Assembly: GCF_039645965.1 (NCBI RefSeq)
Contig: NZ_CP147917.1
Span: 1,488,001-1,552,000 of the forward strand
Source: Sulfurimonas sp. HSL3-2
GTDB taxonomy: Bacteria > Campylobacterota > Campylobacteria > Campylobacterales > Sulfurimonadaceae
Direction of reading: 5' to 3'
Length of the DNA stretch: 64,000 nucleotides
The position numbers and the translations under genes were made by a program. Each line of letters begins with the position of its first letter. Within the stretch, counting starts at the first letter, position 1. The notes beneath the pieces are model-generated. The model ran no database searches. It saw only the letters and a program-made list of their open reading frames with translations, and had not been told where the DNA came from. Positions 52,848 to 59,416 of the stretch are shown piece by piece.

Positions 52848-53944
52848 TACCATACCTTACTTTTAATATCATGGGCTTCGCCTACAGCTTTATTGTAAAG
52901 GACTCCGTCGTATGTATTTAACGAACTCACCATGACAGGAAGCTCTTGACATATATTTTCCGCTCCATGTTTTGCCAGGGCTTTGACATACTTTAATGTC
53001 GCATTTGTAAGTGCATATGTCGACGTACGCGGATAAGCTCCGGGCATATTAGCCACACAGTAGTGCACGATCCCATCTTCTATGAATGTAGGATGCGTAT
53101 GCGTTGTGGGATGTGATGTTTCAAAACATCCGCCCTGGTCTATCGAGACATCGACTAGGACACTTCCCTTTTTCATAAGCCCAAGCATCTCTTTTGTTAT
53201 GAGTTTCGGAGCTTTTGCACCGTGTATAAGTACAGTCCCTACGACTATGTCACATTCGGGCAGCAGATCTTTGATCGTGTCATGTGAACTGTAAAGCGTT
53301 GCTACGTTTGCCGGTGTCACATCGTTTAGATAGTGCAGGCGTTCCATATTTATATCAAGTATTGTCACATCGGCACCAAGCCCTGCTGCGACCTCAGCGG
53401 CAGCTTTACCTGCGACTCCGCCTCCGAGCACCATCACTTTTGCTCTGTGTGTCCCTGTCACTCCGCCTGCAAGCAGACCGCTTCCACCGTGATATTTTCC
53501 AAGATGCACGCTTCCCATCAGGGCTGCCATCTTACCTGCGACTTCACTCATCGGTTCAAGCAGAGGCAGACGGCCGTTTACCTCTAATGTCTCGTATGAA
53601 AAAGCGCGTATCCCTTTTTCAAGTAAGAACTCTGTTTGAACCTTATCCGCTGCTAGATGCAGATAGGTAAAAAGCATCTGTTTTTGTTTAAAAAGTTCAT
53701 ACTCCAGAGGAATAGGTTCTTTGACTTTTACGATCATATCCGAAAGTTTAAAAAGCTTTGCAACATCTGTTAAAAGTGCCGCTCCCGCTTTTTCATACTC
53801 AGTATCGCTAAAACCGCTTCCCTCACCGGCACTGTTTTGGACATATACCGTATGTCCCTCTTTTACAAGTTCTGCCACACCTGCAGGCGTGATAGAGACA
53901 CGATATTCATCCGTTTTGATCTCTTTTGGCACACCGATAATCAT
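52847..53944 (-). CDS. ald: NAD-dependent alanine dehydrogenase
   Basis: The enzyme reversibly converts L-alanine, NAD and water to pyruvate, ammonium and NADH. MIIGVPKEIKTDEYRVSITP at the start, EPMSEVAGKMAA and the nucleotide-binding GGGVAGKAAAEVA identify it. Catalytic Lys72-type and His96-type residues lie in KVKEP and YLHLAADK. The ATG at 53944 follows AGAAGGAG. It can fix new ammonium into alanine, which fits a nitrogen-fixing cell. The sigma-54-like element 760 bp upstream drives an operon of three small genes and ald. A hairpin precedes it. Confidence 0.95.
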   Translation of the reverse strand: MIIGVPKEIKTDEYRVSITPAGVAELVKEGHTVYVQNSAGEGSGFSDTEYEKAGAALLTDVAKLFKLSDMIVKVKEPIPLEYELFKQKQMLFTYLHLAADKVQTEFLLEKGIRAFSYETLEVNGRLPLLEPMSEVAGKMAALMGSVHLGKYHGGSGLLAGGVTGTHRAKVMVLGGGVAGKAAAEVAAGLGADVTILDINMERLHYLNDVTPANVATLYSSHDTIKDLLPECDIVVGTVLIHGAKAPKLITKEMLGLMKKGSVLVDVSIDQGGCFETSHPTTHTHPTFIEDGIVHYCVANMPGAYPRTSTYALTNATLKYVKALAKHGAENICQELPVMVSSLNTYDGVLYNKAVGEAHDIKSKVW

Positions 53945-53957
53945 TTTGACTCCTTCT

Positions 53958-53974
53958 AGCGGCACAACGCCGCT
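53958..53974 (-). terminator. Hairpin between the small Cys-protein gene and ald
   Basis: AGCGGC (53958-53963), loop ACAAC and GCCGCT (53969-53974) form a GC-rich 6-bp stem in the 44-bp gap before ald. It may lower ald expression relative to the small genes. Confidence 0.45.
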
Positions 53975-53988
53975 TTACCAAGAGGCCT

Positions 53989-54201
53989 TTAGTAGCTTCC
54001 CTCTTGTACGGATATTACAAAGTTGTCATCAACTTCGACTACACTAAATTCATGCTGTCCGCAAAATGTCTCGTTTAATTCCTGTGCCCAAGCTCTTGCT
54101 ACTCTATGAGCATTTTCTTTGTCATCAAACGTTTTAATCTGCGGCATATTTTTGCGACGTGCACATCCGCACATCTTCTCAACTACTATATGATATTCCA
54201 T
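53989..54201 (-). CDS. Small CxC protein, paralogue 2
   Basis: This 70-residue protein shares a framework with its neighbour at 54254: VEKMCGCAR, TFCGQHEFSVVEVDDNFVISVQEG. A C-x-C near residue 12 and CGxH near 49 are conserved in both. I do not recognise the family. The pattern suggests a metal or cluster ligand set. It is the third gene of the operon leading to ald. Confidence 0.65.
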   Translation of the reverse strand: MEYHIVVEKMCGCARRKNMPQIKTFDDKENAHRVARAWAQELNETFCGQHEFSVVEVDDNFVISVQEGSY

Positions 54202-54253
54202 TATCTTGCCTTTTTTTATTTGATAATTGCATTAAGTGTTCTTGTTAACTGTT

Positions 54254-54481
54254 CTATAGCTCGCAAGCCTCGACAAATCCGCCCTCTTCGACCGATATGA
54301 CAAAGTTCTCTTCGACCTCTACCACGTCAAATCCATGTTTGCCGCAGTAGGTATTGTTCAGATGGTCAGCCCATTCGTAAGCATGCTCTTGAGCTTCCTC
54401 TTTCGTGTCAAAACTGCGGATCTGTTCCAACCCTTTTTTCTTGGCACAGCTGCAAAGCTTTTCAACGACGACATGGTACAT
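54254..54481 (-). CDS. Small CxC protein, paralogue 1
   Basis: This 75-residue paralogue of the next gene has VEKLCSCAKKK, TYCGKHGFDVVEVEENFVISVEEG and a further Cys near the end. The two arose by tandem duplication, as the spacing and motif order match. Its ATG overlaps the stop of the upstream 62-residue gene by 1 bp. Possible metal binding is inference. Confidence 0.65.
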   Translation of the reverse strand: MYHVVVEKLCSCAKKKGLEQIRSFDTKEEAQEHAYEWADHLNNTYCGKHGFDVVEVEENFVISVEEGGFVEACEL

Positions 54482-54669
54482 CAGGACAACCTACTGTTTT
54501 GAGAGATAAGGTAAAACTGGTCTTTTAGTTTGTTGAGTTGTTTGATAATAAGAGAGTGGTGGTGTTCATCCAAGACGTAGTGCTGCTCCATAAAATCATA
54601 CAGCTTGTCTATATTTGTATACATCTCTTTTAATAGGTTCTCTTTTATCTTCTCTTCTACACTGCTCAT
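54481..54669 (-). CDS. Small helical unknown protein heading the ald operon
   Basis: The 62-residue product is fully helical and charged, with the pair QHYVLDEHHHS in the middle, which could bind metal. It has no cysteines. The ATG follows AAAGAGG, and a -24/-12 element lies 27 bp upstream. It is the first gene of a sigma-54-like operon with the two CxC proteins, ald and perhaps the zinc-ribbon gene. The family is unknown. Confidence 0.6.
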   Translation of the reverse strand: MSSVEEKIKENLLKEMYTNIDKLYDFMEQHYVLDEHHHSLIIKQLNKLKDQFYLISQNSRLS

Positions 54670-54696
54670 AAATATTCCTCTTTTATTGTAAAGAGT

Positions 54697-54712
54697 TGCA
54701 TTATATGTGCTA
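54697..54712 (-). promoter_or_regulatory. Sigma-54-like promoter of the small Cys-protein/ald operon
   Basis: TAGCAC, spacer ATATA and ATGCA on the minus strand, 27 bp before the first gene. The -24 part differs from classical TGGCAC at one base only. Confidence 0.6.
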
Positions 54713-54777
54713 GAAGAGAGATTTAATTTTTTACACTTTACATGTAAAGATAGTTTTGATTAAATTTTTGCAATTTT

Positions 54778-55395
54778 TTATAAAATCACAAGATGATTTG
54801 ATAGTTCATTTTTAGGCTCACTTGCAGGGAAATGCTCGATTAGCGGCTGTGAACATAATCGTATCGCCTCTAAAAATCCTTCTTCTGGATTACCTTTTTT
54901 TATCTGCTCAGTCAGTGCAATCACAGCGTTTTGCCAAACTGGATCTGTTATCTTGTCGTTGATCCCTTTATCTGCAATGATCTTCACATACCGCTCGGCA
55001 ATACTGACAAATATGAGTACACCGGTACGTGCTTTTGTCGCATGAAGATTCTGCACAAGAAACTGTTCATAAGCCAATGACCGAGCACGTCTTTGCTTCA
55101 CATCACGGGGTATAAGGGCATACATCAAAAAAGGGATGCGCAGCAAGACCATACTTACAATAAAGACTAAAGCCAGTACCACATAGCTTTCATTAAGCTC
55201 TTTTGGAGCCCCTAACAGATGACTGACACCCGGCCACAACAGTGTCACAAATGCAGCCCACATAGTAGGGATATAATAGTAATCATCTGCTCTTTTTGCA
55301 ACAACGACTACAAGTTCAGCATCTGTTTTGCATTCAACCTCTTGTATGGCTTGTTCAACTCTTCTTTGCGTTTCTTTTGTTATAAATTTCTTCAT
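54778..55395 (-). CDS. TPM-domain membrane protein
   Basis: A 205-residue protein with a TPM-type domain split by two membrane segments (YIPTMWAAFVTLLWPGVSHL and VVLALVFIVSMVLLRIPFLM). VFVSIAERYVKIIADKGIND is the usual TPM strand-helix. The start is the ATG at 55395, which overlaps the stop of the YgcG-like gene (TAATG). It is the third gene of lemA-TPM-TPM. The function of these operons in the envelope is unknown. Confidence 0.82.
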   Translation of the reverse strand: MKKFITKETQRRVEQAIQEVECKTDAELVVVVAKRADDYYYIPTMWAAFVTLLWPGVSHLLGAPKELNESYVVLALVFIVSMVLLRIPFLMYALIPRDVKQRRARSLAYEQFLVQNLHATKARTGVLIFVSIAERYVKIIADKGINDKITDPVWQNAVIALTEQIKKGNPEEGFLEAIRLCSQPLIEHFPASEPKNELSNHLVIL

Positions 55396-56264
55396 TACCA
55401 ACTCCCTGAAGCGCCGCCGCCCCCAAAACTTCCGCCACCGCCTGAAAAACCACTTGAGCCAAAAGAACTGCTGCCACTTGAAAAACTGCCATTTGGACTA
55501 TACCAGCTATCACTGCCGACTTGATATTTACTCATCATCGTGACGATCGAACCGAAAAACATAAATACTCCCATTGCAAAAGCTTCCCCTAGCGGTCCTA
55601 CACCAACAAAAGTAAAAAATACGATAATACTATTGACGATGCTGATCAATAACATATTATTTATGATCGAATTAAACAGAGGTGCGGCAAAAAGAAGTCC
55701 GAAAAAAACTGCTACACCTACTCCAAATGATACTGCACCTTTATCTGTTCGCGATACGTTATTTTTTTTAGGAGGAACATACTGTCCCTGTAAAACCTCT
55801 AAGATGGACTTGGTACCCTTCATAATCCCCTCTTGCATATTGCCTTTTTTAAAAGAGGGGACGATATCGTTATCGATTATCATCTTACTCAGCCCGTCTG
55901 TCAAAATCCCTTCAAGACCGTACCCGACTTCGATGCGTACCTTACGCTCTTTTGGCGCGACTATCAGTAAGACTCCATTATTTTTCTCTTTTTGACCTAT
56001 CTGCCAATGTCGTCCAAGTCTAAAGCCAAAAACTTCTATCGTATTGCCTTGAAGTGACTTTAGTGTTACGACTACCACTTGATCACTGGTTTGTTTTTCA
56101 AGTGTTTGAAGCTGATCTGTCAACTGTTTTTTTTGAGCACCTGTGAGTATATTTGCTTCATCGACAACACGACCGCTTAAAGAGGGAAAATGGATCTCTT
56201 GCGCATTTAGGTTTAAAAATCCGATTAAGACTAAAAGAATCCCTAAGCGTGAAAGCAGTCGCAT
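55395..56264 (-). CDS. YgcG-like TPM-domain protein
   Basis: A signal peptide (residues 1-22) leads to a TPM domain (about 30-160; RVVDEANILTGAQKKQL, VRIEVGYGLEGILTD). Two membrane segments follow, and a C-terminal Gly/Ser-rich tail ends in GGGGSFGGGGASG. This is the classical YgcG architecture, usually encoded next to lemA. The low-complexity tail may extend to the cytoplasm. It overlaps lemA (TGATG). Confidence 0.9.
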   Translation of the reverse strand: MRLLSRLGILLVLIGFLNLNAQEIHFPSLSGRVVDEANILTGAQKKQLTDQLQTLEKQTSDQVVVVTLKSLQGNTIEVFGFRLGRHWQIGQKEKNNGVLLIVAPKERKVRIEVGYGLEGILTDGLSKMIIDNDIVPSFKKGNMQEGIMKGTKSILEVLQGQYVPPKKNNVSRTDKGAVSFGVGVAVFFGLLFAAPLFNSIINNMLLISIVNSIIVFFTFVGVGPLGEAFAMGVFMFFGSIVTMMSKYQVGSDSWYSPNGSFSSGSSSFGSSGFSGGGGSFGGGGASGSW

Positions 56265-56854
56265 CAGAAATTGACCTCTGGCACGCGTTGCGTTGCTTCA
56301 TCTACACTAAATGTCTCATAAAGTTTCATATCACTATAAAGCATCATGTGCCATAAGCGTCCCGGAAATGTCCTTAACTCCGTATTGTAGATCTGTACAG
56401 CTTGAATATAATCTCGTCTAGCTACAGAGATACGATTTTCTGTTCCCTCCAACTGGGACTGTAACATGACAAAATTTTGATTTGCTTTGAGATCTGGATA
56501 CTTCTCAACAGTCACTAACAAACGAGACAGTGCGGAAGAAAGTTCATTTTGTTTGCTTTGAAACTGTGCAAAAGCTGCTTTATCATTTAAGATATCTTTT
56601 GATATCGTCATCTGAGCAACAGCACTACGGGCTTTTGTTACTTCTACAAGTACTTTTTCCTCATGTGCCGCATAACCTTTAACAGTACTGACTAGATTTG
56701 GGACAAGGTCTGAACGTCTCTTATACTGATTTAGGACCTGACTCCATGATGCTTTGACCGCCTCATCATACTTCGGTATATTATTTATACTCGGAATCAT
56801 TACAACTAAAAGAGCAATCAAAATTACTGCTATGACAATACCTACATTTCTCAT
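56264..56854 (-). CDS. lemA: LemA family protein
   Basis: An N-terminal membrane segment (VGIVIAVILIALLVVMI) is followed by an extended helical bundle with YNQYKRR-like LNQYKRRSDLVPNLVSTVKGYA, the LemA signature. The length of 196 is normal. The ATG at 56854 follows AAGGAATTTTG. LemA and TPM genes occur together in many bacteria; their biochemical role is not settled. Confidence 0.92.
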   Translation of the reverse strand: MRNVGIVIAVILIALLVVMIPSINNIPKYDEAVKASWSQVLNQYKRRSDLVPNLVSTVKGYAAHEEKVLVEVTKARSAVAQMTISKDILNDKAAFAQFQSKQNELSSALSRLLVTVEKYPDLKANQNFVMLQSQLEGTENRISVARRDYIQAVQIYNTELRTFPGRLWHMMLYSDMKLYETFSVDEATQRVPEVNF

Positions 56855-57050
56855 CAAAATTCCTTGTTTTCAATTCCATTGATTTTAATCATCTATAGTA
56901 TCTATTAAAAACTTCTAAATAATTTAAAACAACAAAATCAATTGAAATATTTCTATCACAAAACTGATCATTAATTAAAAACTTTCATCCTGCCCTAAAG
57001 TGTCAGTGACTATAATGCAGATAGTCCTCATCCTCTTTTAAGGAGTCGTC

Positions 57051-57797
57051 ATGTCCGAGATCAAAGCTGTCTTGTGCGATATCGGCGGTGTGCTTTATGT
57101 AGGTGATACCCCCATCGAAGGTGCCGTAGAAGCCGTTGCACGCATCAAAGAGCATTTTTCCGTACGTTTTTTGACTAACACGACCCAGACGCGAGGCGAG
57201 CAGCTTGCCGAACTTTTACAAAAAATGGGGTTTGATATAGAGCCATATGAGATCATCACCGCGCTGGATGTGACAAAGATGTATCTTCAAGAACATAGAT
57301 CAAATGCCTATTATCTCCTTACCGACGAAGCCAAAAAACAGTTTACCGACCTTACGTTTGAGAACATCGACTATGTCGTCGTAGGTGATGCGCAGGAGAA
57401 CTTTAGCTACGGGAGTCTCAACACTGCTTTTCGCCATCTTCACTCGGGGGCGACTCTTCTTGCCGCAGCAAAGAACCGCTACTTCAAAGATGCCGACGGA
57501 GAGTTAAGCATGGACGCAGGAGGTTTTGTACAGGCGTTAGAGTATGCAGTGCAAAAAGAAGCCAAGATCATCGGCAAGCCCAGCATGGAGTTTTACCATC
57601 TTGCCTGCCAGATGCTTGCTTACAAACCAGAAGAGTGCATCATGATAGGAGACGACATAGAAAGCGACATAGGCGGAGCGCAGGACGCAGGACTGAAAAC
57701 GGTACTTGTAAAGACAGGAAAGTTCAGGCCCCAAGACCTGCAAACGGGCATCAAAGCAGACATGGTCATCGACTCCATTGCAGATTTTACGCTCTAA
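57051..57797 (+). CDS. HAD-superfamily phosphatase (NagD/LHPP-like)
   Basis: The motif I DIGGVLYV has the first Asp, with Gly at the usual second Asp position; motif II FLTNTTQTRG, a C2-type cap, then the Lys in IIGKPS and motif III MIGDDIESDIGGAQDAGL are present. The 248-residue protein fits the TIGR01458/LHPP-like subfamily of HAD phosphatases. With DxG rather than DxD in motif I the activity may be altered. The substrate is unknown. It stands alone behind AAGGAG. Confidence 0.88.
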   Translation: MSEIKAVLCDIGGVLYVGDTPIEGAVEAVARIKEHFSVRFLTNTTQTRGEQLAELLQKMGFDIEPYEIITALDVTKMYLQEHRSNAYYLLTDEAKKQFTDLTFENIDYVVVGDAQENFSYGSLNTAFRHLHSGATLLAAAKNRYFKDADGELSMDAGGFVQALEYAVQKEAKIIGKPSMEFYHLACQMLAYKPEECIMIGDDIESDIGGAQDAGLKTVLVKTGKFRPQDLQTGIKADMVIDSIADFTL

Positions 57798-57951
57798 AGC
57801 AGCTTACAGCATAAGAGTTTAAAGTGCCTGCTATACTGCTTTCCAAAGATAATCTTACTCATTAAAACTAATTTTTTTAAATTATATTGCATACCCATCA
57901 ACTATAATATAATCCCTACCGAAAATATCTCACATTAAGGAAAATAATTCT

Positions 57952-58509
57952 ATGAAACTCATCTCTATTGTCATTACTACAATGCTTGGCTTCACTCTAG
58001 CTAATGCATCTACAAACGAAACAGTCACGTTAAGCGGAAAACCGGTTCACTTAAGCGGAAATAAGATCAGTGTCGGCGACAAAGCCCCTGTGGTTCAATT
58101 AGTCACAAGTGACCTAAAAGAGATCAAAGTAGGTGGAAAAAGCGACAAAACACAGATATTGGTCGTAGTTCCAAGTATCGATACGCCTGTTTGTGATCTT
58201 GAAGCTCGTACATTTAATGAAAAAGCAGCAGCTCTTGCAAATGTTCAGATCGTAGTGATCTCTATGGACTTACCTTTTGCAGGAAGCCGTTACTGTGCAG
58301 CTCACGGGATCAAAAACATCACCGTTGCAAGTGACTTCCAGTCAAAAGCATTCGGAAAAGCGTACGGTACTCTTATTAAAGACAGTGTTTTAAAAGGGAT
58401 AGAGACTAGAACGATCTTCATCGTTAAAAACGGCAAAGTGACTTACAAACAGCTTGTTCCTGAGATCACACAAGCTCCTGACTATGATGCAGTGTTAAAA
58501 GCATTATAA
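57952..58509 (+). CDS. tpx: Periplasmic thiol peroxidase Tpx
   Basis: A cleavable signal peptide (residues 1-20, TMLGFTLANAS) precedes a complete Tpx. The peroxidatic Cys lies in SIDTPVCDLEARTFN and the resolving Cys in GSRYCAAHG. It reduces alkyl hydroperoxides and H2O2 in the periplasm, probably with a periplasmic thioredoxin-like partner. It contrasts with the cytoplasmic copy at 15692 that lacks the resolving cysteine. A strong hairpin terminator follows. Confidence 0.93.
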   Translation: MKLISIVITTMLGFTLANASTNETVTLSGKPVHLSGNKISVGDKAPVVQLVTSDLKEIKVGGKSDKTQILVVVPSIDTPVCDLEARTFNEKAAALANVQIVVISMDLPFAGSRYCAAHGIKNITVASDFQSKAFGKAYGTLIKDSVLKGIETRTIFIVKNGKVTYKQLVPEITQAPDYDAVLKAL

Positions 58510-58520
58510 AGATCTTCTTT

Positions 58521-58544
58521 GCTTGCAGCCAGTTCGGCGCAAGC
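58521..58544 (+). terminator. tpx terminator hairpin
   Basis: GCTTGC (58521-58526) and GCAAGC (58539-58544) enclose a further GCC/GGC pair around a 5-nt loop; ATTCTTTTCTCT follows. It is a good intrinsic terminator. Confidence 0.75.
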
Positions 58545-58567
58545 ATTCTTTTCTCTCCTACTTTATA

Positions 58568-59416
58568 CTAATAAGCATTAAATAATTCTTGAATTTTTTG
58601 AATATTATGCTTTGCTTCATACAGTGGCTTGTCACTTTTTCGTATGTTCTCTTCAAGAGTCGCATCGCTGTTTTTGTTCTGATAGATGACACCTAATGGC
58701 ATCGGCATCGATTCAAAAGCTTTACCGAGTGCCGCATTAAAATCACTGTTATTGTAGTTGCCGTTTAAAAAATAGGTGTTCTCTCTAAACCAGTGGTAGG
58801 TGTTTGTCTTGTTGAAAGTGACACATGGCTGGAAGATGTCTACAAGTGCGTATCCGTGATGTAAGAATGCGGCTTTTAGCACCTCTTTTGCGTGGAGGGC
58901 ATCGGCGATGCTCACCCTTGAAACAAATCCTGCTCTTAATGAAAGCGCTACGGCCAGAGGGTTGAAAGGCTCGTTTGACACGCCGTTTACCTGCACTTTT
59001 GTCTCAAAACCCTTTTGGCTTGTGGGCGACGCCTGTCCTTTTGTCAGTCCGTAGACCATGTTGTTATGCACGATATGGACAATGTTGACATTGCGTCTGA
59101 TGGCATGGATAAAGTGGTTTCCGCCCTCTCCGTACATATCTCCGTCACCCCCTTCGGCGATGACATTTAGCTGAGGATTTGCGACCTTTAGAGCAGTTGC
59201 CACGGGTACTGCCCTACCGTGCAGGACTCCGAACATATTCGTATCGACATAGTAGGGAGCTTTTGCGGCCTGTCCGATGCCCGATACTATGACGGTATTG
59301 TTTTTATCTGCCTGCAGCTCTTCAAGAACCTCTTTTATAAGTTTTAAGATACCGAAGTTTCCGCATCCCGGACACCATGCAACATCGACATTTTCCCTGT
59401 CAAACAGATGGCTCAT
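58568..59416 (-). CDS. 2-oxoacid:ferredoxin oxidoreductase beta subunit
   Basis: The TPP-binding subunit of 282 residues has the N-terminal CPGCGNFGIL cysteines and the TPP motif GGDGDMYGEGGNHF with the NN partner HNNMVYGLTKGQ. KorB/PorB-type subunits decarboxylate pyruvate, 2-oxoglutarate or another 2-oxoacid and pass electrons to ferredoxin via the gamma-alpha partner. It overlaps the fused gamma-alpha gene by 4 bp (ATGA), so the two form one enzyme. The substrate cannot be told from sequence. Confidence 0.9.
   Translation of the reverse strand: MSHLFDRENVDVAWCPGCGNFGILKLIKEVLEELQADKNNTVIVSGIGQAAKAPYYVDTNMFGVLHGRAVPVATALKVANPQLNVIAEGGDGDMYGEGGNHFIHAIRRNVNIVHIVHNNMVYGLTKGQASPTSQKGFETKVQVNGVSNEPFNPLAVALSLRAGFVSRVSIADALHAKEVLKAAFLHHGYALVDIFQPCVTFNKTNTYHWFRENTYFLNGNYNNSDFNAALGKAFESMPMPLGVIYQNKNSDATLEENIRKSDKPLYEAKHNIQKIQELFNAY

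Noticed and set aside
53284-53670. 128-codon open frame opposite ald
   Set aside because: It is antisense to conserved ald sequence and its product is an Arg/Leu-rich artefact.
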